Under the pieces are notes generated by a model. The model searched no databases. It was given only the letters and a program-made list of their open reading frames with translations, and was not told where the DNA came from. Position numbers and translations under genes: made by a program. 64,000 bases of DNA from Lojkania enalia (Eukaryota > Ascomycota > Dothideomycetes > Pleosporales): NCBI GenBank assembly GCA_010094045.1, contig ML986604.1, positions 5,512-69,511 on the forward strand. Direction: 5' to 3'. Shown here piece after piece: positions 23,560 through 34,794 of this stretch (position 1 is the stretch's first letter; each line of letters starts with the position of its first letter).

Positions 23560-24114
23560 GGAGGATATGGCCACTTTAAATGATGATTGAAGAAATAGAG
23601 TTGATGGCTTCTACAACGTCTTCGAGTTTTAGTCAAAAACGTTATTGTACTGGCGTTGTGGTCTTGTCCTGGCGGCGGAATACCGCGATTGAGCATGCGG
23701 AACTCCGAAGGCAGGACGTTATTGTAAAACTAACCACCATAATAATTTGGATCAGCGAAAAATAATCGGGTAATACATCAAGGCGGGAGGAGTAAATGTT
23801 GTCGTCAATAGCCTAGGCATCCAAAATTCACGAACATTGGTATACCGGCGAAGTGCACTAGTCCTACCTCGATACAGAAAACCAGACTTCAAGCACATTT
23901 CTGGGTCCAGGACTGGGGAAATTGTTTTCATTCCGCCAAGAAGAAAACATCAAGCAGTATAACTCGAAGGGCGCCCATCTCTAAATAAAAGAAGAGTCAA
24001 AATATAAACCGCACCATAAAACCATCTAACCATACTACATCCTAAATCCTTTAGAACACCCGCCATATCCCCAAAGAGCCTAGTTCAACTCCAACTCCCA
24101 CTCATACCAAAAAT
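23560..24114. other. Intergenic stretch between the SDR pseudogene and the AA9 gene
   Basis: No domain motif. An AT-rich, pyrimidine-poor segment at 23,980-24,110 follows the AA9 stop codon on the minus strand and probably holds its 3' untranslated region. Confidence 0.4.
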
Positions 24115-25004
24115 CTATGTCAACGGCCAAACTGGCGGGCCCGGGATAACGTAGTCCGGATGGTTAGGTGACGTATGAATATTAATAGCCAGCCCCGGTT
24201 CATCACCCCGATACAATTCCATCGCTCCAATCCCCCCCTCTACTATCTTCGTGCCTGTCCCGCCAACCACAATAGTCACGCACTGCGGATAAAACTCCGC
24301 TCCATCTGTAAAATACGGGCCGTGCCCAATTGCCTCAAACGCGACATGCAGCGCAATAAGCTCATGTCTCACCACATACTCGCCGGGAGAGAGTCCCGCG
24401 GGTATCCTGATGGGCCAGGTCCCGTTCGCCGCGATCATTTCGTTGGTGGCCCAGAACCCTTCTGCGTAGGTGGAGTTGTCGATCCAGCCCCATTCCGCGA
24501 TCTTGACGAATTGAAGGGCGGTTTTGGAGATGCTGGCGCAGGGACCGTTGCATGGCGCAATGTAGTCGATTATGGGGCCCCAGTGAGCATCTGGGAAGGG
24601 TTGCCCGGCCATCCACCATTTCACTGTGATCTTCAGGCAGCAGATATCTTTTGAAAAACGGGAGGAAGGCACTATATCATGGTCTGATTGGTGTATAGAT
24701 ATTACATACCGGTCAAGTCGGTGCCAGGCGTAATAGGTGCACTGAAAAGAGCAGGCGAGGCACGCAGAGCACAGACGATGTCTGGTGTGTTTGCGGCGAC
24801 AGGCTTTAGCGGGCTTCCTCCCGCATTCTCGGTGTACCAGGACGGGGTGTCGCTCGGATACGGCGTCCCCGTGGACCCCTCGTTTGGGTCCCAGGCCTCG
24901 TACTCAACGCCGTCGGCCCAGATCTTCTCGAGAAAAGAGTGGCTCAGGACAGCGGGTGCGAAGGAAGAGAGAACAACAAGAGAAACGGAAGCCTTGGAAA
25001 TCAT
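24115..25004 (-). CDS. AA9 lytic polysaccharide monooxygenase, 267 aa, one intron
   Basis: Exons 24710-25004 and 24115-24623 join across an 86-base intron (24624-24709, GTATGT...CAG); the split Val codon restores ...TDLTVKWWMAG and one frame of 268 codons. A nearer AG would insert about 15 foreign residues, so the farther acceptor is preferred. The 21-residue signal peptide ends AVLS and the mature protein begins with His, the N-terminal half of the copper histidine brace. The second brace His lies in DAHWGPIIDY. RHELIALH supplies the conserved active-site His and AEFYPQC the axial Tyr. NTPDIVC is also typical. These enzymes oxidatively cut cellulose or other beta-glucans outside the cell using copper. 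No CBM1 is attached. All key residues are present, so it looks active. Confidence 0.93.
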
Positions 25005-27738
25005 CCTGAATGATGGGAGTGAGTATCTGTCTTGCGAAGCCGGAATTTTTTGCTGAGGGAGTAGGTAGGAAAGCAATTTGACTGGAATTCTCTTACTTTA
25101 TATATTTTTCTCTATACGCTGGTTTTGGACAGACTTTCCACCCCCGAGCACATCTAAGCATCTCTTTTTCGTTTCGGCCCGGTGAATCCGATTGCACTGC
25201 TGGGTCACTGCGAGTCGAGGTCGGATGGCGTAAGTTGGTCTGCTTCTCCCGTCACCAGAACATCGCTGCACGTTGTATTGATTTCTCCAACGCTCAGTTC
25301 CGTACCAGCCCAATGTCGCGAAATGCAGCCACATGTCTCGAAAAGCGGCGTCAGCCGCACGGTCGACGCCCGAGCGGAAAACGCACAAGCCAACGGTTGA
25401 CTCAATATGTCGTCCTAGTCCTGCCTTTAACCGATAATATTGTGCTTGGCATCCGCTAAGGAGACTCTGGATGGCAAGAATGAGACTATGCTCGTCCACA
25501 TTATAGGCCCTGTGAGTCTGCACGTGGCGATGGTACTGAAAGTCCGGGATAGATCGCAGGGACTACGTCTCGTCATCAACTTTGGCCCATGAATAATACC
25601 GTCAAGTGACTGTACATGGCTAGCGGGCGTAGCCGTCATGAACTTGTACACCGGCGATAGATAGAGAATAGCCTAGATGGACTAGAGATGCCCCGCAAGC
25701 AAATATGCCTTAGATGGAATCCTCATGGAAGACCGTTGCCGTGTGGTGAGGCAGAACAAGAAAAGGGAAATGGACCTCGCAGCCAAGACTCGACCCACTA
25801 ATGCGTGGGATGAGACAATACGAGCTTGTGTTGACAGCTAGAGGGCAAATTATGCTATACAGGAGGCCGTATAGCACACGAATTAGAAAGAATAATGGCT
25901 AGCATATGCCTCATAGTTCGATACCGGTGTAAGTCTGGACTTGGCTTCTGTGTCGAAGAAGATAGTGTGAGTCCTGCGTGGCATGTAAGATTTTAAGTCT
26001 AGACGCTAATCACAAGATTTCAATGCTTCTTTGAGGACGAAAATGGCGTTATTCAATCGTTTATCCCTGCAGGATTATTGCCCGGCCGTAGCCACCACTC
26101 TGCTGAAGCGTACGAAACTTGCGAGAAAAGGGCTATAGTGCACGACTCATGGCAACAACTGCTTGACGCGAAAGCCACAAATACGCAAACTCTTCAATCG
26201 TGATCGCGAACTTGTCGATAAGAATTCAATCTCAACACGTGCGAAACTAGTTCCAAGCCAGGACCCAATATCATTCACAGCAGTGGTAGGCTGAAGCGAT
26301 GCGATTGGCCAGCGAGAGGTTCCGTAAGCATATAGTGCTGATTGCTCTACTATCACCTGTCTTTGCAGCGATATAGTGTCCATATCAATAAACAAGGCAG
26401 GAGACAAATTGTTCATCGCAGCCACATTAACTACCCATTTGTGGCCTAACACGAGGTACGATTCCGATTATGCCGGATATTTTGCCGCTAGAGCTGCTCG
26501 GAGAGGAAGGAAACTGAGAAGAAAGAGCACCGGGTGTTACCTTATGCACAGATTCAGTAAGCTTTGGTAATTCTGGACAGTAAATTCAGACAGCGATTCT
26601 CTATCAATCTTACTGATCAAAGCTCTTGTACTTCATGACTGCCTAATTTTATGTTTTATCGTTTCTTTTGGCACTATGTAGCATACATTCCATTCGATGA
26701 TTTCCAAACACGCTGTTCGACCTTAAAGACCAAGCTCGCACCTAGTCACAATAGTTATCTTCCAAGCTATCTCCATATTCCCATGCCCTCAATCTCCCAT
26801 CACCACGGCGCCAAATATCTAGCATTCATCTGCTGTATTTGCTTGTATCCGATTTGCCCCTAATTTGACTGCAGACCAATTGTCTATCCGACAACGTACC
26901 CATACCCTACAATCACCAAGTCATCCATATTACACGCTAGCTACTCCGTACATCCACCCAAAACCCTCGTCAGTCATCACGTCGAAGCCTCACACCAGAC
27001 ACCCAATGTCCCAATCCACTCCCATCATCCCTACCCCCCCCCCCCCCCCCCCCCCCCCGGGCGAACCCCCACTATTCATCTGAATATATAAATGTAAGAT
27101 TATAAGCGAAATTATGGACTAGAGTAGAAAGTCAACTTTTGCTCTACTTTCAAATAAACAAATAAAAAGGTCCCTATTAACCCCCAAACCTAAACCCCTG
27201 TTTCCCCAGCAGGGCAAAATCCACTCCAACCCTCTCTATATGACCACTCGCTCAAGCATTTAGAGAAACTTAGCTCTTCCTCATAACCGTATCATGTCCT
27301 ATTCTAATCTCCCTCACGCATAGGAAAAAAAAAAAAAGCAATCGAATAACTCGACAATGCATACCCCACACACAGAGTGGGAGACAGAAACCCAACTATG
27401 CTGCCCATATTCCCCGATTGCGAATAGTACATATGATGGGATAGCATGGATGTGGTTATAGGCACTGGATCCTTCCTCCGAATCCAATCGACACTGAACA
27501 TAAATGCATAAGCGCACATGCCCGAAGTGCCACACTTGCCGCACTTTACAAGAATAATTGCTCGCATCATGGACATACGTAGTTCGGGGAGGTACTATAG
27601 TATAGTATTCCTATCATTTGTAAAACGAGCGGAAACCAATCCAACTCGATACTTTGCACCCTATAAACATTGAATTCCAACCTTTCAGGTTGAATCAAAT
27701 CACCTACTTAGTCCATTGTTCACAGGAACCGAGCCATT
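25005..27738. other. Long gene-free stretch upstream of the AA9 gene
   Basis: Several frames of 60 to 140 codons occur on both strands at 25,098-25,650 and 26,147-26,570 but overlap one another and show no domain, signal peptide or splice logic, so I do not call genes. The segment 26,640-27,250 is C-rich on the plus strand and includes the homopolymer at 27,034. It probably contains the AA9 promoter on the left and the 3' end of the transporter gene on the right. Confidence 0.4.
27034..27058 (+). repeat. Poly(C) tract, 25 bases
   Basis: An uninterrupted run of 25 C follows CCCTA and is followed by GGGCG. Long poly(C)/poly(G) runs are rare in fungal DNA. The exact length in the real genome may differ because such runs are error-prone in sequencing. 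Confidence 0.85.
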
Positions 27739-30100
27739 TCAGTACTTGTGCGTAATCTTATTCACCATACTCCCCCTCCTACTCCCATCACTCTGCCCTT
27801 GCGCTGCCAAACTCGCCCTACGGACTGTCTCCTGCAATTCTGGATCCCCCTCGCCACCGCCCTCAAAGCTCCACAGCGCCGGACACGGCCCAATCTTGCG
27901 CCTAAACACATACGTTTGGATCCACCAGGGAAGCACGGTGCCGCACTGATGGCTTATGAACCTGCGCGTCGGGATCGCGAATATGTAGTCGAGCTCCTCG
28001 AGCGTGCGCTGCTTGGTCTCGGGTACGAAGAGGAAAATCATGACAAGCGCGACGATGTTGAGGCCGGCGTAGAAGCCGAAGGCACCGGTTGGCGTCATGG
28101 CGTCGAGCATCCGCGGGAACGTGATCGAGAGGACGGCCGCCCAGAAGAGGCATGTGGCCACAGCCCACGACATGCCGACTTCGCGGTGGGATAGCGGGAA
28201 GACTTCGGCGGAGTATGTGAAGGGGACGGGGCCCTCACCTGGGGAGTAGAAAGCTGCGAACTGCGCGGGTTGTAAGTGCATGGGTTTGGGACGGAGCGAT
28301 GTGGAGTTGGAACGTACTAGGTAGATGAATAGGGCGACGAGGCCAAGATGGGCTGTGTTAGATTCGGGGATTAGGTAGCAGAGACCGGCAGCTAGAAGCG
28401 TCCAGCACATTTGCGGGAAGGTGAAGAGGAGTAGTGAGCGTCTAGACTAATTAGCCGGTGTCAATTGGATGCGGGTGGTTGGGTGCATACCGGCCAAACG
28501 TGTCAATTGTCCAGATGGCGGGCCATGCAAATACGAAGTTGACAAGACCAAAGCCCCAGGAGGCGAGAAGGGACTCAGTGTTGCTTGCACCTGCCTGCTC
28601 GAAGACGGTCGAAGAGTAGAAGGCAATGATGTTGACTATTTCCATTAGCATATCAGCATGGAAAAGACTATTGGATTTGACCTACTTCCGCATAGCTGCT
28701 GGGCAAGCATGACAGTGAAAGATGCCAGCGTTGCGCGACGAACGCGGGGGATGGTGAAGAGCTGGATGAAGCGAGTAATGTAGTTGCTCTTGATCTGGAC
28801 CAAGCTGGCCTCGGCACGGAGCTGGGCGTGGATGTAGTAGAGATCGCGGGCAGCCTGAAGTTCGGTGTTTCGGAGCTTCTTCAAAGAGTTGTACGCTTTG
28901 CCATATCGGCCCTTCTTAATGTACCATCGTGGGGATTCTGAGAACAATTAGTTATACATGGAAATGTAGATAAATACGGGCTTTACCTGGGCAGAAATAA
29001 ACACCGAACAGTAGAGGAAGCGCAGGTAGCAAGGCTGAACCAAACTGCAATCGCCAAGAAATGTCGCCAGTGTCCTTGACGGCCAAGTTGGCGCAAGTTC
29101 CGAGGAAAATACCAAATGCGGTCCACATTTGCCAGGACATGACTAGGGCTCCTCGAATAGCAGCGGGCGAATTCTCGGCGGAAAAGATGGGGATGGTTGC
29201 GCCCTTGCAGCCCATGCCAATGCCGAGCAGCAATCTAGTAACGAAAAGTTGTTCCCAAGCTTCAACCAATTAGAAAAATGTTCCGTGACAGATACGCATG
29301 CAGCTTACTTTGAGCAACGGCGCTACCGACAGGGGAAAGTGCGCAGAAAATAGCAGAGACGAAGATGCATCCACGACGGCCAAAGTAGTTGTTCAACGGG
29401 TCAGACATCCAGCAGCCACTATATTCTATGAGATTATGTCCACATACAGAGGGGCTTCAAAACTTACAGGAAAGCGGAAGCGATGTAGGGGCCGGCGTTG
29501 ATCAGACCCTGGAGCCATTGGTTCTTCTCCGCGTCGGGGTTGTTTTCGACTGGGATACCGAGAGCATCAGGGAATGAAAGATTAGCGCCGTTGGAACCAG
29601 TCTGGTCCCAACCTTGCACGGCGGCTCCGATTGAGCACAACACGATGGTGAAGTAGAGGAGCTTGGGCTGCCTCCACTTGTGAAGGACCTCGTTGCTGAC
29701 CGCAAGCTTCTCCTCCTCTGTGATTTCGGGAACAGAGGCGAAGGAAGGAGGGTCACGAGCGATGAGAGCACCCCTGACGAGCAACGGTTTTATCTCTTCA
29801 AATCCGTGTTCGTGGGCGAATGCGTCGACGTCAGAGAGCATCTCTTGCTCGGTCATATGAACTAGAGGATTCTGAATCCTAGGGCCACGGGTTAGACCGC
29901 GTATAGTTGCGATGAAGATAAACACGCACTTGGAAGAAGCATTGTTGCCAAGATTCACGGCCTCCTGGTGGACGCCTTTCTCCTCATTTGCCCTAGGACA
30001 CGTTAGTTATGCTCCTAAAGTAAAGGCTGAGGTGGAGGGAGTCGTACATATCGTGTTTCTCAGAGTATGACTTGTTTTGGTCTTCGGTTGCGGTCGCCAT
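27739..30100 (-). CDS. MFS sugar/polyol transporter (SP family), 650 aa, ten exons counted as nine joins
   Basis: Exons 30048-30100, 29930-29992, 29468-29878, 29309-29418, 28987-29259, 28686-28937, 28491-28635, 28318-28441 and 27739-28260 join in one frame of 651 codons (nine exons, eight introns of 49-57 bases, all GT-AG). The protein has a long polar N-terminal tail, then twelve predicted membrane segments. Family marks are [12 protein letters not shown] after TM1, NNYFGRRGC (loop 2-3), [30 protein letters not shown] after TM6, [17 protein letters not shown] and [12 protein letters not shown] after TM12. These fit sugar porters, closest in my memory to fungal inositol/polyol-type members; the substrate cannot be read from sequence. 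It acts in the plasma membrane. Its neighbours AA9, GH20 and GH35 suggest uptake of sugars released outside the cell. Confidence 0.92.
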
Positions 30101-31958
30101 GGCGAAGAGTTTGGGGAGGCTGGCGAAGAGATTGAGGGGGAAAATAAATGCTCGTCGCGCCTGAGCCTTTCACCGACTACTTTCACCGACAGGGCGCAGG
30201 GCCGGGCTTTATGAGCACGCCCACGACCGGTCATCAAAACCCAGGAGTTCAGGCATCCCCGCACCCCTCGGGCAGGTCTGTCGCACTGGGTCAAGATAGC
30301 GGAGCAATTACAGTGGAGCCCGGTGAGGACTAGCAGGGAAACAGACAGGATGAGCAGCCGTACAACATATTGGAGCAGGGAACGATCGGCGGCATCGCAC
30401 TTGGCAACCGCCGGGGCTGGATGACGGCAAGAAACGCCATAGAAGCGCTACAGATTGCGTCGTCGAAAACGCTCGCACAATCCATGATATCAAAGCTATC
30501 TATCAAATTCATGTAGAGACGCGCGACGAGGCCTCTACGGCGGCCAAGCACGGCGACGATGTGCGCGCGCGGTCGCGGGAGTGGTTAGCGCCGAGAGTGG
30601 GCCTGGCAAGCTTGTTTGTGGCGGCGGCAGCTTGAGGTCAGAATACAGCTTGAGGCGTTCTTGACCTGGCTTGGGGCTGGCTTGGGGCGCGGCTTGGGGC
30701 TGCTTAGGGTGCTTGAGGGTGCTTGAGGGTGCTTGAGCGGATAGCGGCTAGGCAACGGGACTCCACACCTGCACATCTCTCAACCCCGTGGAGGAGTTCG
30801 CCCTTGGCTCTGCGCCAACACCACGCTAAAAGCCGGCGATGCCGTTCGTTCGAATGAAATCTGCCATCAACTCGAGCTCGCACGGCAAGTGGGGCGCGTC
30901 GCATGACCGTTCACTAGGGAGAGTGAAAAATTTCTGGTTATTGGTACGTCCACCCACCTTTACTGTATGCGGCTGACGGGTGGCCCTGCGTTCGGCTCCT
31001 TTTGCTCCCATTACGGTATCATCTCCTCCCTCTTCATACCAAGTTATTTACCACGATCTGTGGGACTACCACGAGAAGACAGGTGGTTTGTGCAGGTGTC
31101 CTTATCTTCACTGTTTTCTCTGTCTTCGCTCAGCCTCTCCGTCATGGGCGCGATTCAAAAATAGGCATTGCCCACCATTTCACCTTCACCTAGCTTCCAC
31201 TATACAACTAGACTATGTCAGGGATCGGAGCTGGATGTAGCCCTCCACGACGAAGGCGACCATGACGTGGTGGCGGCGCCCATCTCACGCCAGCACAATG
31301 CCATCTGCACCCCGTACCCCGATTAACGGTCTGTGTACTCGAAACGCACCTAACCAGCTTCAAGCTAGACATGGCGCCGCGCGAGGCATTTCGAGACTCG
31401 AGACCTAGAAATTCGCGTGTTCTAGAGCAGAACCCAGCTGTGGGTTTGCTGATATTTCTAAGTTCTTAACGATGAAACGTGGGCCGGCTTGCCTAATCCA
31501 GCATACTCTATACGCTTGTGCCGCCTCGAAGAGCCGCAAGCATGGCCTAAGCGGACGCGAGAGGATTCTCGAATGTCTAAATATATTCTATGGTCGCGTG
31601 ATGAGCATTCCAGTTGATGCGAACCAGACAGCTAGTAAAAATGGGCAATCGAGTCTTCGCACCATAATGATCTAGGCGTCACTAGATGTGCACTGGCACG
31701 AAGCTTCATGTTAGTCAAGCTTGACGAAGAGAATCTTGTGCTGATCGGAAGACTGTAATCTTTGTATTTTGCGATTGACATTATTACTGGACTATCGTAT
31801 CCTTCTCAACCGTGTTATAGGGAACGTTCGAGTTAAATTATGCTACACCCCGCGGCCGATCAGTGAAGCTCTGGAAATCTCAGATCTGACTGATGTCCGA
31901 GCATCATTAGCGGCGAATATCAATTGACCGGCATCTCTAGTCGAGCCACGGATTCGCA
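30101..31958. other. Intergenic region upstream of the transporter
   Basis: No gene is recognised. The part next to the transporter start must hold its promoter. At 30,650-30,740 the plus strand is rich in GGCTTGGGG words and a decamer repeat. Frames in 30,148-31,240 overlap on both strands and have no motif. Confidence 0.45.
30701..30737 (+). repeat. Short tandem repeat, about four units of a decamer
   Basis: Units TGCTTAGGG(T) / GCTTGAGGGT repeat head to tail, directly preceded by three GGCTTGGGG words at 30,668-30,700. A minisatellite-like G-rich patch with no coding meaning that I can see. Confidence 0.7.
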
Positions 31959-34156
31959 CTAAGCTTGTCCAGTCACATTTGTCAATTTGAAGCTCCAGAT
32001 CTCGCCGCTCCACCCACAACCTTTTCCACCCATCTCTTTTAGGGGCGCCTCGATCGCCATTGGTCCCCATTCAAACCTCTCTCCATTGACGCCCATCTTT
32101 GTAAGGAATTCTTCTTCTTGGCCATCGTTGATCTTTGCGAATGTCTGACGTCCACGCGCAATGATGCTAAGCTCCACCCTTTGATTTTTTGGCAGTGTCG
32201 ACCGGAGTCGAAAATACTCTCCTGAGGCGAACAACGTAATGCTAGGTGTTAGCATTAGCGAAGAATCAGCGCCCGATAAGATCGTGCTGTTTGTGGGGTT
32301 GTCTAGGTTGCGTAGGAGGAGGCCCAAGCTCAGTGTATAGTCTCTACCTTTGGACGAGAGCGGTGTAGTAAGCATGCAAGAAGAATTGATGGCAATTGAA
32401 TCGTTGGAAGTGGTGGAACAATTACTCCAACCATCATGTCCATTGCCCGAAAGATCTAGAATTTTTCCTAATCTGTTGACCTGCACAACGGAGGAACGAT
32501 CAAGTGAATAGTCTAAGATCGTAGGCGACCTTGATGGAATACGGCGCTCTAAATTCTGGTCCGGGATGATAGGATGGAGTACTTTCAACACCGTGTTGAA
32601 TTCAGACATGGTGAGATCCCCGCCCCATTGCTTGTCTGCTAAAGCTGGAATACCTTCCCTCCATGCGTAGTAAGCTTCAGAATAAACGCTAGAATTTGGT
32701 CCGTAGTCATTCCACAATGGCGCGACTTCTCCAAGTACGAGTGGCTCGTCGCGTGGTGGGTTATTATAGGTTCTCTGCGTGTCGAAAATGTGAGGATACC
32801 ACGGCTCCTTGCCGGAAGGGTCGCCATTGAATGTTCGGGCAATATTGACCTCCTGAGGATAGCTGCCGGACCACTTGTTGACCACATAGAATGTATCATC
32901 AGAGTTGAGCACGGTATAGTTGTTGCGGATGTAATCGTTCAAGGGATTGCCTTCAAAGAACTCCCAGTGCTGTATTGAAACATTTTGGTATATGTTGATG
33001 TATCCAGGTTGGATGTAGTTCGGTGGGAATGTCCCCCATATGCGAGTAGATTTGTTCGATTCGGTATGGATATGGTCGGCCATGGCATTCACGAAGGCGT
33101 TGTAATCATTTACTTCGGCTGTATACTCGTCTGCACCAATATGAACTATCTTGCTGTGGAACCAAGGTAGGAAGGTAGTCCAAACTTTTCTCATTGTCGG
33201 GATCGTCGCAGGGTTGGAGATGTTAAGCAAACTGAGGTCATCCGACAGTCCTAATTCGGGCTTCCATTGCACAAATACCAGAGCGTGACCTAGAGCTTCG
33301 ATTTCTGGAATTATGGTAACACCGCGAGCCGCACATGCATACTGTATATGGTCAAACTGCGCTCTTGTATATGACTCGTTCTTATGCTTGTTCAGCCCAG
33401 CAACGTCATCAGAGTCAGACCATAGTCTAAATCGAGCGTATAGCTCTAGTGACAGCCTATGGTCGTACCTCCGCACGTTGTTATACAGGTTATCGCTGAG
33501 GTGAAGATGAAAGGTGTTTTGCTTAAAAAAGGACATGTAGGCGCACATCTCGACCAGGAAGCTAGGGGGGTAGTAGTGGCGTCCAACGTCCAGCATCATG
33601 CCACGCGTACCCCATCCTGGAGTGTCCTTGCTGACTCCCCACGGGATCAAGCCCTTAAATAAAATAGCTTGCTGTAAGATGGTGCGAGTTCCCCACCAGA
33701 CGCCGAGCGGACTTGCTCCGGTGATATTTATCCCAGAGGATGATACAGTCAGGGTGTAGCCTTCGGATGAAGGGCGGCCCGCGGCATCGCGATAGTCGCT
33801 GGTGTTAGTCAGGGTGAGAAATAACGATCTGTTCTCTGGATTCTCGCTGAGACGCACCGGCGTCTCCACTCCCACCTCTACAAGATCACGAGCAAACGTC
33901 CTAGCAAAGTCTTCCAATGTCGGCGGGACCAGGGTTTCGCCCGCATTATTGACAGACTTGGCAAATCTGACATCGACGACGATACTGCTGGTGTCGCGCA
34001 GACGGAATTGCCCGTCAGCGGCAGTAAATGGTAGAGTTGGTATTCCTAGCAATCGTGCTGTTAAAGGCATTAGCAGGTTATGGATTGGACTGCTCTGTGC
34101 ATACCAGCCCCATGAATTGAAAGCCATCCAAGAGCAACGAACAGGAGGGTGGTCAT
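31959..34156 (-). CDS. Secreted GH20 beta-N-acetylhexosaminidase, 716 aa, one intron
   Basis: The long frame opens at 34127, but translating from the ATG at 34156 and removing a 47-base intron (34058-34104, GTATGC...ACAG) gives a proper signal peptide (MTTLLFVALGWLSIHGAA) joined to RLLGIPTLPF. Exons are 34105-34156 and 31959-34057, 717 codons. An N-terminal GH20b-like alpha/beta domain precedes the catalytic barrel. The barrel shows WGTRGMMLDVGRHYYP, HLHLSDN, an EIEALGHA strand and the catalytic Asp-Glu pair in HIGADEY (about residues 327-328). After the barrel, LDLSGNGHDG starts a C-terminal LamG-like beta-sandwich. Many N-glycosylation sequons support secretion. The enzyme removes terminal beta-GlcNAc or GalNAc. 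It is divergent to the GH35 gene. Confidence 0.93.
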
Positions 34157-34794
34157 ATTGTGACTGTAGGTCGAGGGAACGAATAGTGAAATATCTTACT
34201 CATACCATGTTCACAACTGAGCTTCTCTAATAAAGGGATATTGAGCTACCTCCATAGCATGCAGCAACATGATATGCTATTCTACAGTCGTCTTGTCATT
34301 TGTTCGTCCATCTATCTTCGGGACAAGGGGTGGGATCAACCCCCGGGATCTCATATACCTTGGAGCCAATGAACATTATTAATCTATGTCGCAAGTTCCC
34401 GATAAGAAAGGACTGTAGTTAAGCCATCGAACGCCGTGTGGACGAGAGATGCATCTGAAAGAGAGGGTTGAAGCTGGAGATAGCTGAGGGGCGGGTGGCC
34501 TCTGCACGTGCGGGCTGTCCGGGTTGGGAACTGCCGACCGTCTCTAGAGCTTCCCGGTTGAACCTTCATCTCTCGGCTGGGCACTCATCTCCAAGTCTTC
34601 CGCTCATAATTTTCCATTTCGTGTGTCAATTAGTTCTTGATTATCCATGCGCTCTAGAATTCCCCACGGCCTGGGCAGTCCCCGAATGAAGCACGACGGG
34701 AGCCCGTCGGCAATAGTCCATCCAAGCTTGACTTTGCGAATGCCCTAATCGCCCATTGTAGGTAGTCTGAGAAGCCAGATATATCGGAACAAGT
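34157..34794. promoter_or_regulatory. Shared upstream region of the GH20/GH35 divergent pair
   Basis: The 638 bases separate the two start codons, so both promoters lie here. A CCAAT word occurs near 34,364 and a GATATAT-type AT-rich word at about 34,778 shortly before the GH35 start. No site for a specific regulator is claimed. Co-regulation of both genes is an inference from arrangement. Confidence 0.5.

Noticed and set aside
23105..23765. Plus-strand frames of 144 and 61 codons
   Set aside because: The first is the complement of the SDR pseudogene, whose motifs are on the minus strand; the second has no motif.
24702..25076. Upstream ATG of the AA9 frame at 25076
   Set aside because: It would put 24 residues before a proper signal peptide; the ATG at 25004 is preferred.
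25098..25651. Overlapping frames of 60-140 codons upstream of the AA9 gene
   Set aside because: No frame is clearly better than the others, and there is no domain, signal peptide or intron structure.
27304..27576. Minus-strand 90-codon frame with a run of Phe
   Set aside because: The Phe run comes from a poly(A) stretch on the plus strand; no motif and no neighbour relation.
31959..34127. GH20 start at the ATG at 34127
   Set aside because: It reads through a short intron and lacks a signal peptide; the spliced start at 34156 gives one.
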